A DNA stretch of 64,000 bases. Origin: Gnetum montanum. Lineage: Eukaryota; Streptophyta; Gnetopsida; Gnetales; Gnetaceae. Of this stretch, positions 47,773 to 59,400 are shown piece after piece (the first letter of the stretch is position 1; every line of letters starts with the position of its first letter). Under the pieces are notes generated by a model, which made no database searches, had not been told where the DNA came from, and was given only the letters and a program-made list of their open reading frames with translations. The position numbers were made by a program, and so were the translations under genes. The DNA lies in the NCBI GenBank assembly GCA_015680685.1, contig MNCI01025195.1, forward strand, positions 6,477 through 70,476. Reading direction: 5' to 3'.

Positions 47773-49670
47773 CTATTCTAGGCCCTCAGTTATTTTGAAT
47801 TTTTGTTTTACACATTTTGTGTTTTACACATTCTTTTAACTTTTATTATTTTTATTTTACACCATCATTCATGTTTTTACTATTTCTTTGTTTTCTTAAT
47901 TTACTTTTATTCTTCATCTAATAAGTGCCCATGATGGTGGATTGAGTTATATCATATTGATTGCTAATATTTCATTTTTACCTTTGAATTATGATGCTGA
48001 TATTAAGGTATGATTCTTTTGGTAAAATAAGCAATGAATCCATGCTGTCCACTCATCCATACAACTCTATGGTCTCCTTTGGCTTGGAACTATATAATCC
48101 CTCTTTTTCTAAGTAAACGTTAATGAATTGGTGGCTGGGTATTTTTCAAACAAAGGAAAGACTCAAAGGATGAAAATGGTGTTACTTTAAGGGGATTTGA
48201 TGCAATGGTGCTAGCCATTCACTTGGGTGCTTCGATGCTTTTTCTTGGGTTTTCTTCCATTCTAACATTGTTCAAATATCAAGAAGCTGAGTGAATAAAA
48301 ATAAGTCTTTGCATGGTGTGGTTCTCATGCATAAACATAAAAAAGAGAGAGAGAGAAAAAAGAGAAAAAGGTGAGAATTCAAAGCACACCCCTTAGACAT
48401 AATAAAGCAATATAGGCTATAAGTGTTGGTTATGGCACTAGAAAGACATGTTACCCATGCTTGAAGATTCCCTCTAACTAAGGCCCTTCCTCACTTCTTG
48501 CTTCTCCATCTCACTATAGTTGGGATGGTAGTCACTCTTTATGAAAGCATTCTTATTGCCTCAAGAGGATGGATTGGCCAAGTGTATTGATGCAAGGTCA
48601 TTGAATGTGGTTGGTTTAAGTCTAGATTTGGGATGAGTTCTACTCATTTTTCTTAACCATGAATTACACAAGGGACTTTACACAACCTTGTTCTTAGGAT
48701 TCCATTCCATTCTCTCCTCTCCATATTTCTTCCTATTTTCCACCTCATTGCTAATTTTATCATTAGTCTGTTCTGGGTTGATGCATTATTTTTCTTTGGT
48801 GAATTCTTGTGGGTAAGTTTTTAACTCTTGCTTCCAAATGACATTCCTAGAGCCTACAAACTCTTTGGTTTGTGGGTTTGTCAGGGCATAAAGGGCATGA
48901 TCCAGCTTTGGGGAGGACCCATTGGCATTTCTTTTTGGTGAAATTCTTAACTTCTTTCCCTTAAACATTTCCTGCAATCAATCATTTCTTGTTTCATCCC
49001 CATCCATGACATCCATTTTATTGGCGTTGCCATTGTTATTTTTCCCATATTTCTTGTTCCTTATATTTTTCCATATTATAGCTATTGGATGTTCACTCTT
49101 AGTCATGGGAGCCCTGGCACAAATTTTTTAATTTTTTCCATTTTACTAATTGCCTAACTGCCAGTGATAAATCTTTGAACCAATTTCTGCCATAACCACA
49201 ACTTAGCCAATGCACTTCATATCAAGGAAAGGTATCAATTCATTGTGGATTATCTATCCTTGCTCATTTGTTATTGTGTTGTGTGTGTAGATGGTGATCA
49301 TACAAACAACAGACTGGGCTTGGAGGAAGCACTCAGGATGGACCAAAACTAGAGCATTTACGAAAGAAGCAAGTCTAGTGGTGTGGCTATGGATAAACAA
49401 TGGAAGGTACAATCTTATCATTGGTGACAACACACTTCATTTTCTTTCTCTCTCTTTCTCTACAACTTTCCAAATAAAGGCTTGGATGTCATTTATGTAT
49501 GAGTGTTCACCATAATGGTCATGAACACTAATGTTGTAATATGCTTATTGATCTGTTCACTAGGCACGTTGAGTTTGTCATCTCATTCCACTATTAGTTT
49601 TCAATTAGTCAATAATCCCATACCTTCCCAATATTTTGTAAGGAACTCAAGGATGAGTTTTCATTCAGTT
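47773..49670 (+). other. E3 non-coding 3' region; internal promoter and 3' ORF missing
   Basis: It starts T-rich (47785-47910) and contains a GA-rich run (48343-48371) and TTTGGGGAGGACCC near 48892, as in the E1 spacer. Around 49140-49290 it passes to sequence like the very end of E1, without any TATA plus type c palindrome and without the 3' ORF. This looks like an internal deletion. Open frames at 48922-49131 and 49291-49766 carry no recognisable domain. Confidence 0.6.
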
Positions 49671-49680
49671 GGTGGGGGTA
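49671..49680 (+). other. E3 polypurine tract
   Basis: GGTGGGGGTA directly precedes the 3' LTR start TGATGAGAG, as in E1. Confidence 0.8.
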
Positions 49681-49926
49681 TGATGAGAGTAGTTGCTCTA
49701 ATGATTACTCTAGCAGTTATTCTAATTATTAGAGCAATTACTCTAGCAATTTATTCTAATTACTAGAGTAGTTACTCTAGCAGTTTATTCTAATTATTAG
49801 AGTGGTTACTCTAACAATTTATTCTAATTATTAGAGTGATTACTCTAGTAGTTACTTTAGTAGTTATTCTAATTATTAGAGCAATTTCTCTAATTATTAC
49901 AATAGTTGCTCCCAAGTCTATAAATA
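49681..49926 (+). promoter_or_regulatory. E3 3' LTR promoter: type c array and TATA box
   Basis: Repeated TCTAATTATTAGAG and TTACTCTAGCAGTTA units cover 49687-49902. The nearest unit (49888-49902) is 16 bp upstream of TATAAATA (49919-49926). Confidence 0.75.
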
Positions 49927-50675
49927 TAGTGCCCAGGCACACAATTGGGAGGAAGTCTTTTAGCAGTCAAGTAGCAAAACTCTTGTTGTCTGTTTGAAAG
50001 TTAGAGTATTTTCCATGTGCTCATAGCAGGAGGTCTAAGTGTGGATAGATCTTTATTTGAGCATTGTGTACTTGAGCACACCTTGTGTATGGCAAGAAAG
50101 ACGAGCTCTTTAATTCATCCTTGTAGCACTTGAGATTTTTTTTACACATTTCTTTTATTTTATTTTCTTATGCATTTATTTTATTTTATGCACATTACAT
50201 TTATGTTGTTAGTGTAGCGATTCATTTTGGTCAATTAAGAAAATCATTAAATTACACAAGCATGAACACTTCGAGCATGTGTGTAATGCTTGGTAACCCA
50301 GTAACAATTAGGGTTTGGTAATACCAACAGTGTTGCACTAGTTTAGGATGTGTATGGAAAGTGGGAATGGATGCTGGTGTTAGGATTAGTTAGAACATAG
50401 TTAATGAGTAGCTAAGTTAAATTAGTCACTTAGTTACCTCTCTCCTTCCCTACTAGTGTAGGACATAAATACAAAAAAGCTATAAAAATCATATGCCTCA
50501 AGCTTACTTAATCATACAATTGTGACATATAGGTAAGCTTGGGAAGACAATGATCAACCAACTTGTCCTTGTTCCACAAGGGTGCATAAGAACTTAGTCC
50601 TTAGAATTCGATCAGATCATGCATGAAATGCTCGTATTCATATGGTTGAGTGTAGGGGTACCTCACCCCTCATCA
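49681..50675 (+). repeat. E3 3' LTR, type c
   Basis: A 995-bp LTR from TGATGAGAGTAG to CCCTCATCA, matching the split 5' LTR. It ends at the target duplication GTCCT (50676-50680). Confidence 0.9.
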
Positions 50676-50680
50676 GTCCT

Positions 50681-51190
50681 CTATAAGTTCATGATTTTTG
50701 GCTATGAAGATGAGATCATCTACATAGAGAGTGATTATTATGAAGTCCTTGTTATCATGTTTATAGTATTTTGTTAGTTTAAACATGTAAGATGAGTATC
50801 CTTTTTTAGAAGATAGTCATTGATTCTATAGAACCAAGCTCTTTGAGCTTGTTTTAGGCCATAGAGGGATTTGTTTAATTTGTAGACTTTCTCTTCCTCA
50901 CCTTTAATGGTGTATGTTTTTTGTTAATAAACATATCATTTTTCATTGATATTACCATTTAGGAAAGTTGAGTTTACATCCATCTAATCTAATTTGAGTT
51001 TGTAAGCAACAATTGAAAGAATGAGTTTGATAGTTTTGAATCTTGCTATTAGAGAGAAAATATCTTCATAGTATATGTACTTCTTTTGTTTGAATCCCCT
51101 TGAAACTTCTCTTACTTTATGTTTGATGAATTCTCTTAGTTTATTAAATTTGATCTTGTATAATCATTTACAATTAATTATCTTTTTCCC
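50681..51190 (-). pseudogene. Ty1/copia RT remnant, same element as 37955-38596
   Basis: On the minus strand: HKVREVSRGFKQKKYIYYED (about 51130-51070), MDVNSAFLNG-like residues (about 50960), VYKLNKSLYGLKQAQRAWF (about 50890-50830) and LYVDDLIFIA, with YVDD within 50706-50726. These are the canonical copia RT motifs in order. Near 51190 it abuts another copia RT that already includes the AFLN motif, so two copia elements of different sequence are joined here. Confidence 0.75.
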
Positions 51191-53260
51191 CTTTGCTCTA
51201 TCCACTGGTTCTCATATTTTTTAAAGCTATATAAAGCTTTGTGTAGCTAATATACATGATTTGGCTTTTCAAGGTCAATGAATCCATTTGGTTGTTCTAT
51301 ATACACTATCTCTTTTATTTCTTCATTTAGAAATGCTAACTTCATATCCATTTGATAGAGCTTAAGACCTTGATAAGCTGTAAAATCTAACAACATTATA
51401 ATTGATTCCAATCTTACAACTAGAAATGTGTCATAATAATCAAGCCCTTCTATCTATGCAAAGCCTTTTAATACTAATCTTAGCTTATTTTGGGTTACTT
51501 CATCATGCTCATTCAACTTGTTTTTAAAGATCCACTTCATTCTAATGACATTAGCTCCCTTGAATCATGGGACAAGCTCCCAAGTATTGTTCTTCAAAAT
51601 ATGCTTCATCTCTTCATTAATGACATTCTTCTAGTCCTCACTTCCAAGAGCTTCCCTAAGTGTGAGAGGAATGGAGAAATTAAGAAAACATACTAATAAT
51701 TCATGATCCATTGTTTTAGCTCTATTACTTCTTGTCCTCTATCTAAGAGGTGTTCAAAAAATACCTACCATGGATCTCAACCTCTGTATCATTCTCTTAG
51801 ACCATCATCAGGTGTAGCCTCTTGTTCTATTTCTATCTCATCCATTAAGAATGGCTATTCTTTATCAATTCTTTATCTTGTTCAAATTCCAAAATGCCAT
51901 CATCATTTTCTTTTTTATCTCCATTCATAACTTCCTCAACCACATTATTAGCATATTTAGATAATTCATTAATATTAACTTGAGGTGTTTCAACAATCTT
52001 TAATGTTTTATGTTTGAGCAATGATAAGCCTTTAAGTAGCTAGGATATCCAATAAATAGTTCCTCTTTACAATGGCTATTAACCGTGTGGACTTTATCTT
52101 GATTCTTAATATAACACTTAATACGAAAAATTTTGAAATATTGAACATTAGAAAGTTTATCATACCACATTTGATAAGGAGCGTTACTAGTATTAGCTCT
52201 TGCCAAACATTTGTTGATGATATAGATAGTTTTTCTAGTCTCCTCATTCCATAAATAATTTGGTACATCCTTTTGATTCATCATTGGTTAGATCATTTCT
52301 AGTATAGTTCCATTTTTATGTTCTATGACACCTTTTTTCTCAGGTTTTCTAGTTGATGAGAGTTGTCTCTTGATATGTGAATCCCTGCATAGCTCATAAA
52401 ATTCATTTGAGATAAAATCACCTTTACTATTAGTCCTAATATATTTGATTTTAAGCCATTTTTCAATTTCAATCATACTTTGAAATACATTAAAACACTT
52501 AAATACATTATATTTTTTTTGAGTACATGTTATCCATGACATCCTAATATAATAATCAATAATAAGAATGAAATATTTCCTGCAATTAAAACTAGCTATA
52601 TTGAAAGGGCCACAAACATGCATATGTTGTCATTCATGTGTATCTTTGTAATGAAAGTTCACTAGCTTGAAGGTATCTGTAGTCTACTTATGATGTTAAC
52701 ATGTAGAACATACCTCTTCTAGATGACTTACCTGAGGCATGCCTTTTATTCTTTAAACCTTGATCAGAGCTTTTATCTTTCATAAGCTTAAGTGTCCTAG
52801 CCTTTTGTTCCATAACCTGCTACTACTTATCTTAGAAATAAGTGTTAGACATTGAGGCTACTCATTTATAGAATATAAATTATTTCCTGCTCAAGTAACA
52901 TAGGCTTTAAATTCCTTTTCTTTATTCTATAATATTCATTTATCATTTGTAAAATAGATATCATAACCTTCTCTCAAAAACTATTCTAAGCTTAACAAGT
53001 TATAATGTAAACCATCAACAAAATAAAAATTCTAAACTTTAGGAAAATTATCATGAATTTTAACTAAGCCAATACCTATTACCATAGCTTCACCTTTTCC
53101 ACTGAAGCTAACTTTTCCTTTGTTATAGGATTTTAGTGTGATAAATTTTGTTCTATCATTGATCATATGCTAAGAGCAACCACTATCAAGAAATCACGTC
53201 TTTGGACTACAAGAGCTCTTCAAGGCTAATTACACAAGAAGAACTCTTCTATTAATTAGT
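51191..53260 (-). pseudogene. Ty1/copia pol: protease, integrase, RT N-terminal half
   Basis: The order protease, integrase, RT is that of Ty1/copia. Protease LDSGCS is at 53190-53173, with TGA where the preceding Trp is usual. Integrase core: ILIIDYYIRMSW (about 52570) and GVIEHKNGTILEM (about 52305-52290), with the second Asp replaced in RTNSKGDF. Integrase C-terminal part: PNYLWNEETRKTIYIINKCL and KEELFIGYPSYLKAY (52270-52020). RT: MKWIFKNKLNEHDEVTQNK (about 51550-51480) and QMDMKLAFLNEEIKEIVYIE (about 51350-51300), up to KALYSFKKYENQW (about 51220). It then meets the other copia copy. Heavily degraded. Confidence 0.8.
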
Positions 53261-55110
53261 CTCCAAAATTCTTTTCTTGTTTTATTATTTCTTGAAAAGT
53301 GCTTGGTAGCATGGAAATATTGCATAGTTCCATAACAAGAAAAATTATTGGTTCTACAATCTCTTACTTTATTCCCTATCTCTACACAATTTAAAAAATA
53401 TGCTTGAAAGAAATTAGTTGTTGTTCTTGGACCATACTTGATGATTAGAATTCTTGTAGTAGGAAGAACTCCTCTACCTATTTTTGAGCTAACAATTTTT
53501 TACTATGGAGGATGTGTTTGGACTTCTATCTTCTGGTTTGACACTTTTATTGAAGATGATCTTTTGAAGATTCAGGCTCATAGCCAAGCCTCCTCTTGTC
53601 ATCATTTGACTATCCATTATTGATGATATTCTTGAGCTATTTTGAACCATGAGTAAACCTACTAAATAAATTAGATGTGACTTGATTATCCTTACCTTTC
53701 ATTTACTTCTTTAGCCACAACACCTCCTCTTTCACTTTTAAGTTCTCTTGTTTAGTTGATTCAAGCTTCATCTTATAGATCTTGACTTCTTACACTCTTT
53801 CTTTTAAAATTTTATTTAAATTTTCATTAAATTTGACCACTATTTTTAATTTCTTCATTAACCCTTATAGATCAATGTCCTTACTTTCTCCATATTCAAT
53901 TTTAGCTATGTCTAATGAGTTTGGTCCATCTTTATATTCACTTGAACCTGCAATCTTAGTAGTACTAGAAGTTATTTGCTCATTTGGATTAGTATACATA
54001 AAGATTTTAAAATTATCATCTAAATCAAAATCTTCAATCATGGCTAGAAAATAAAATAAGTCTTATGTAAAAATATCATTAGCTATTATATTAGTATAAG
54101 CAAAATGGACAAAATAATTTTCCTCAACATTCTCTATTTTTGTACTAGTTTCTAAGTTCTCTAATTGATTTTCTATTTTAGCTATTTGAGATTTTAATTT
54201 ATCAAACTTGTAACAAGTATTCTTTGGCTTGAGTTTTGTCATCTAATTATTTTTTGATTTTCTTCATCTTTCTTCTTCTTCAGACATTCAGCAATGATAT
54301 GACCTATCTCATTACAATAATAACAAGAAAATGATTTTGTTAGCTTCTTACATGCCTTCATCTTTTGGAGTCTTCTAAGAATTCTACCAAGATTAGCAAT
54401 CTCCTTATTAGAATTTGAATATGATGTTGATGATTCCTCCTTATGTTCATTTCTTTTAGCTTCAACTCTGAAGGTAATTTGCTTCTTTTTGCTAGAACAA
54501 CTAGTTCCTTCTTTTTTGATTTTGAAGGCTAAAAGAATATTGTAGAGCTTAGCTACTATCAATCTAGAGAGATCTTTTACCACTTTTATAGATGAAACCT
54601 TTTCTTTGAATCTAGTAGGTAAAATAGAAAACATTTTCTAGAAAATTATATTATTAGATTATGCTTCCCCAAGCATAGTCATTTCACTAACGTTCTCATT
54701 TACTTAGCTAAAGAAATTACTAATACTTTTATTTTCTTACATTTTCAAAGCATTAAAATGTGCTCTCAAAGTTACTAGCTTAGACTTCTTTACTTTAACA
54801 TTTCCTTCATAAATAGCTTGAATATTCTTCCACATTTATTTGGTTGATTGAATATCCATAATCTTCATACAAACTACTCTATCCAAGCCACATACTAGTG
54901 CATTCATAGCTCAAGGATCATGTATAACATTATTGGTTCCTTTGCTAATTGCCTTTCAAACATCATCACCATGAGCTAGAATATATGTCTTCATCTTGAA
55001 CTTCCATAGAGTCTAAGTCATAAAACCACAGAAATTTGTTCGATTATAAGCCTTAATTTTGTGCTATGTATAGGATAATTAAAAAGTACAACATAGATGG
55101 TTAAGTTGAG
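53261..55110 (-). pseudogene. Ty1/copia gag with CCHC knuckle and coiled coil
   Basis: The longest open part (54634-54239) ends with CYYCNEIGHIIAEC, a canonical CX2CX4HX4C knuckle. Upstream (54640-55100) is a broken UBN2-type Gag core. Downstream (54230-53700) lie predicted coiled-coil stretches such as LKSQIAKIENQLENLE and an acidic segment. This Gag plan is typical of long plant copia elements. Confidence 0.72.
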
Positions 55111-55119
55111 AGGTGTTGA

Positions 55120-55137
55120 CCAAGCTTTGATAGCAAT
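55120..55137 (-). other. Copia primer binding site (initiator tRNA-Met type)
   Basis: Minus-strand ATTGCTATCAAAGCTTGG resembles TTGGTATCAGAGCTTGG and lies between the LTR and gag. Confidence 0.7.
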
Positions 55138-57054
55138 TTTTGTTTTCTAGATGCAGCAAAAGGCACTAAGAGGTGGGGTGAATAAGTGCCTTATAAAAAT
55201 AATCTACTAAAAATGAAGACTAGCAGAAGACTAGTAGAAAGCCTCAAATAACCTTCATATAGAAAACAAAATACAAACATAGAAAAGAGTGAAAAGATAC
55301 TAAGCTTTTAAGATGGTTCAGTTTCTAGATTTGCTAACCTACATCCACCATAAAACTCCTCCCAAATCCTAGAGAGTAGAGTAATTCTATTAATTAGAAG
55401 AAATTTGTAAGGATTCTTTTACAAATTGGGATTGAGCATAACCACTAAGCTCAAAGTCATAGAAATCCACTTTCACACCATAGAGAATGAGGCAAAACTG
55501 TACCTTATTTCAATCATACAAACTTAAGAGTTTTTAAGCTTTCTAAGAAAAAAAAATAGAGAGAGAAGAGGAAGAAATTCTAGTCCAATCCCCAAGGCTA
55601 GAAAAATAGAATTATTGAGCCAAGCCCAATATCTTCACTTTATGACATTCATCCCTTTTAACCATTCTCGAAACCATTCATTTAGCCATTTTTATTACAC
55701 TAGAGAAGCATGGGAAGTAATATATTGTAGCCATTACCAATTCATTATAAAAGAGTAGCTAAAGAAGAAACCATACCTATTACATCTGAGCTTTCATTAC
55801 AACAATTGTTATAAGCTTTAGGTAAGCATTAAAACCTTAGCAAAAGAGAAGAAATCTATCATTTTAGCTTTGTGCTAATGGCTCCTTCCCATAGAAATCA
55901 CTAGCTCTACTTATTATGGAGATAACGTTTATTTTAGTCGCAACCAACAATCCTTATTTTCATTAATTTGGTTTAGCTCACTTTCATAGTAGTACAAACT
56001 CTAGCCTTTCATATAATAGCCTCCTTGACTATAAGCTTATAATATCCCTTCAATTCTTGAAGATGTGTCATGACCTTTTTCAGTGTAGCTTCTATAGATT
56101 TAAAAAAATAGCTCTAAATAGGTTTTGAATTTTCTTTCACTTAGGCTAACATGGCAATGTGCACTTTAAATGAAATCAAAAGCTTTTGATTTTGACAATT
56201 TTTTGATTTTTTAAAATAAGCTTCTTTGTTTGCATAATAGAAGGTGCTGACTTAGGAAAGCTATTTGGAAGAGGCTTGTACAACTAGAATTAGGTTCTAA
56301 ATATTGGTTATATGAGTTGATTCTGTTTGGTACTTTTTCTAAGCTAATTTGGTAGAGCAATTTGAGTGATTTCTTATAGAATAAGAAAGTGGCTCTGTGA
56401 CCTAATCCTATCCTACACTCTTTTATTGTGCTAATGTGATAGAGCTAATTGAGTGAGCCCTTCATAGAATGTGAAAATAGCTTTACAAGCTAGTTCTATG
56501 TAGCTCTTTGTTGACATGGTAGAGATATTTGGGTGATTCTTTGTAGAGCAAAAAAATATCTCTACAAGCTAATTCTACTTAGCATCTTTTCCTAAGCTGA
56601 CATGGAAAAGCTATTTGGGCAATTCTTTATAGAGCAAAAAATGGCTCTACAAGTCGATTTTATTTAGTGCCCTTTTCTTTTGAGTTAACATGGAAGAGCC
56701 ATTTCATGATCCTTTAGTAGAACCAAGCATTGTTCTACAAGCTGGCTCTACATGATGATTTGGATTAAAATTATTTTACACATATACTCTAATTTAACCT
56801 TATGCCTAATAAAAAAAAGTTAATGAAATCAATTTGAGATTTCTTAGTAAACCTAAAACCAATTTAAGCTATCTTTGAAAACTTAAAAAATATTGGATTA
56901 AAATTGTTTGAGCATGCATGTTGTGTTGAGCTAGTAGAACCTATTTGTATGAGCTAAGTAGAACTGTAAGATGGTTCTACAAACTATCTCTATGTATTGA
57001 TGTGGTAGAAAATACTCCCATGATAAAAGATAAGTTAGGAGCTCAAATCCACAC
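55138..57054 (-). repeat. Copia 5' LTR remnant, minus strand (outer border unresolved)
   Basis: The sequence next to the primer site (GTTTTCTAGATGCAGC on the plus strand, with GGTGGGGTGAATAAGTGCC) is typical of copia U5 ends. The pyrimidine-rich leader block (TTCTTCCTCTTCTCTCTC, minus, near 55560) and TTTTATGGTGGATGTAGG are shared with the plus-strand LTR piece at 57846-58400. Because the two lie in opposite orientation, the border between their U3 regions somewhere before 57054 cannot be placed. Confidence 0.6.
56255..57007. repeat. Tandem repeat of about 85 bp with internal dyads in a copia U3
   Basis: At least five degenerate units start near 56265, 56349, 56438, 56517, 56603 and 56690, with a further weak copy near 56950. 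Each carries TAGAGCTATTTGGGTGATTC, then AGAGCAAAAAATGGCTCTAC, so the arms TAGAGCCATTT and AAATGGCTCTA can pair. The array fits a LTR enhancer region, but which of the two opposed LTRs owns it is unclear. Confidence 0.7.
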
Positions 57055-57139
57055 TGATGAGACCTGAATTGCTCATAGTGCTGGCGGCCATGTTAAGGCA
57101 CCCACATTGTATCATGGGTCACGTTATATCATGGGCTGC

Positions 57140-57216
57140 GATATCGCGTATGCGATGTATCATGGGCCGAAATATCACGTACGCGATATCGTAGTCAGTC
57201 ACAATTTCTATAAATA
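57140..57216 (+). promoter_or_regulatory. Type a palindromes and TATA box of the solo LTR
   Basis: GATATCGCGTATGCGATGTATC (57140-57161, an expanded copy) and AATATCACGTACGCGATATC (57171-57190) precede TATAAATA (57209-57216); the gap is 18 bp. A further degraded copy (CACGTTATATCATGGG) lies at 57120-57135. Confidence 0.75.
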
Positions 57217-57418
57217 AGAGGCGGCTCTCCCTCATTTCCATCCCAATTTTAGTGTAGCGAAGCTCTGGCAGTTTGATCCCTCCAGAGTTAGAATTTTCCC
57301 GTGTCTGCCCACAGTGTGGTGAATGTGATTGTACGGTGTCTTTATTCGAGTGTGCCGTACTTGGACACACACATGACCGGCAATAAAGATTGAGATTACT
57401 TCATCATTGCAGCATTCA

Positions 57419-57645
57419 NNNNNNNNNNNNNNNNNNNNNNNNNNNNNNNNNNNNNNNNNNNNNNNNNNNNNNNNNNNNNNNNNNNNNNNNNNNNNNNNNN
57501 NNNNNNNNNNNNNNNNNNNNNNNNNNNNNNNNNNNNNNNNNNNNNNNNNNNNNNNNNNNNNNNNNNNNNNNNNNNNNNNNNNNNNNNNNNNNNNNNNNNN
57601 NNNNNNNNNNNNNNNNNNNNNNNNNNNNNNNNNNNNNNNNNNNNN
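57419..57645. other. Assembly gap (227 N)
   Basis: Unsequenced stretch inside the R/U5 part of the solo LTR. Apparent long open frames crossing it are meaningless. Confidence 0.99.
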
Positions 57646-57845
57646 GAACACATCATACACCTCATCTAGACTAAACCATACGTGACATATGCAAAACTAG
57701 TCTAGATGGGAAGACAACAAACTGCAACCTAAGGCTAACTATCTAGATACCACAACTAGTCCATCTGCGGAGTTTGACCGGATCGCGCGTGCGACGCTCG
57801 TTTCGTATGGTTGAGTGTAGGGGTACCTCGCCACTCATCACACAC

Positions 57846-58400
57846 AAAAGCAAAGGCTTAACTATTGAAAATTAGAACCTTTAACCAAGCTCCCAATACA
57901 TAACACTTCACTCTATTATTTATCTAGAATTTTTTCTTCTCTCCTTTATTCTTTTTTGCTACTCTTTGCTCTCTACTATATTTTTTGAAAAGCTCTGATT
58001 TTTGTATTCTCCCAAACTATGTTTATTCTATGTTCCTTATTTGAGACTAAGAAATAAATTTCTCTTCCTTTGCTAATTCTTCTAACTTTGAGCTTGGTGG
58101 TTATGCTCAATCCAAAATTGTGAAAGAAGCCCCATAACTTTGTTTATTTTAGATTAATAAAATAGTTTTCCCTTGAGGAACTATGAGAGTTTTATAGTGG
58201 AGTACATCCACCAATGTAGCACTTGAAACACCTTAAAAGCTCTACATTACTTTATTGTTTTTGGTTATTATTTTTTAGTTTATGGTTTTCTATGGTATTC
58301 CTATTAGTTGAATTTTTTATTGCACCCTTATTTACCACCTTCAGTATCTTAATTTCCATAGAGGAAACTAATAGTTGGATTTGTAGGATTCTCAATCTTA
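57846..58400 (+). repeat. Copia LTR remnant, plus strand
   Basis: Blocks TCTAGAATTTTTTCTTCTCT, GGTGGTTATGCTCAATCC, GAGAGTTTTATAGTGGAGTA and AAACACCTTAAAAGCTCTAC have clear counterparts in the minus-strand copia LTR at 55138-55700. So this is a related LTR in opposite orientation. No primer site or gag follows; 58401-58490 shows nothing recognisable and the element E4 begins at 58491. Confidence 0.65.
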
Positions 58401-58490
58401 AACCAAAAGATCACTAGTTGTAAATTAGGAAAACTAAAATGGCTTGCCAACATGATTCTCAATCATGAACCACAATCCCAAATGCTTAGT

Positions 58491-59400
58491 TGATGAGTTG
58501 TGCCATGGGTTACATTAACGAGGCCTCATCTACATGGTCCCATTGATGCAACCCCATCGAAGTGGCCACATTGATGAATGATTTGATGCATCAACATGGC
58601 CTTGTCGACATAGTGTCTATTTTTGCCTATAAGTATGCACACACTCATTGTGTTTATGATATCTGTTATCATAGTTGTAGCAAAGCTCTATCAATTTTTC
58701 CACTTGAAAGTTAGAATATTTTTCTAAGTGCCCATAGTAGGAGTCAAAGAGTATATGGATCTTTATTCAAGCATTGTTGTACCTAAGCACTATAGTGTGT
58801 GTGGCAATAAAAACAAGCTTTTTGATAAACCTTACAACACTTTGAAATATATTAATTATTTTCTTTATGCATTTAGTATTTTATATAATTTCCTTTAATT
58901 ATTTAATTAATTAAATAATTAATTATGAAATAAATTAAACTAGATTAAATAGCAATAAGTTAAGCACATAAGTATGACCAGTTTGAGCATACACTTGATG
59001 CTCGGTGATCCTAATAATGCTTAACGTATGGTAACCCAATAGCATTAAATGTGTTCAGGATGTGTATGAGAAGTGGGAACAAATGCTTATGCTAGGATTA
59101 GTTAAAAATGAGCTAGTTAGATTAAATTAGTAATTAAATATCTTTAATCCTCTATTCTTTATTCTTAGGTGAATTAGAACATAAAACATAAAAATAGCAA
59201 AAATCATATGCCTTAGTTGCCCTTAATCATACCTCTGCATTTCACAAGTGTAATTGGAAAGACAATGATCATAATAATTAGTTTTACTTCCTAGAGACTA
59301 GTGTACTTAGAAGGTTATAAGTCCAATGAATTTGACCAAATCATGCATGAGTGCTTAGTGATTCATATGGTTGGGCATAGGGTCTACTCGCTGCCCATCA
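58491..59400 (+). repeat. E4 5' LTR, type b
   Basis: A 910-bp LTR from TGATGAGTTG to GCCCATCA, before a primer site. Type b boxes (ATTGATGCAACCCCATCGA, the perfect TTGATGCATCAA at 58583-58594, and TTGTCGACATAG) lie at 58550-58612. TATAAGTA is at 58628-58635, about 17 bp after the last box. Confidence 0.87.
58583..58635 (+). promoter_or_regulatory. E4 LTR promoter: type b boxes and TATA
   Basis: The 12-bp palindrome TTGATGCATCAA and the TGTCGACA dyad (58603-58610) stand upstream of TATAAGTA. The layout agrees with the other type b LTRs. Confidence 0.68.

Larger units (their letters stand above)
38597..50675 (+). mobile_element. E3: complete but degraded Athila-like retrotransposon
   Basis: Both LTRs, the primer binding site, gag, pol and the polypurine tract are in order, and the element is flanked by GTCCT at 38592-38596 and 50676-50680. 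It sits inside a copia pol gene. Without the nested solo LTR (1,804 bp with target duplication) it is about 10.3 kb. The internal region lacks the 3' ORF and internal promoter found in E1 and E2. The two LTRs differ visibly from each other, so the insertion is old. Confidence 0.9.
57055..57840 (+). repeat. Solo LTR, type a, with assembly gap
   Basis: TGATGAGACC to CACTCATCA is flanked by CACAC on both sides (57050-57054 and 57841-57845). It contains type a palindromes, a TATA box and the conserved U5 end (GTGTAGGGGTACCTCGCC). A run of N covers 57419-57645. It sits in the copia LTR. Its sequence keeps more CpG sites than the others, for example GATCGCGCGTGCGACGCTCG, which points to a younger insertion. 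Confidence 0.9.

Noticed and set aside
57232-57685. Open frames spanning the N run
   Set aside because: They are open only because the unsequenced bases translate as X.
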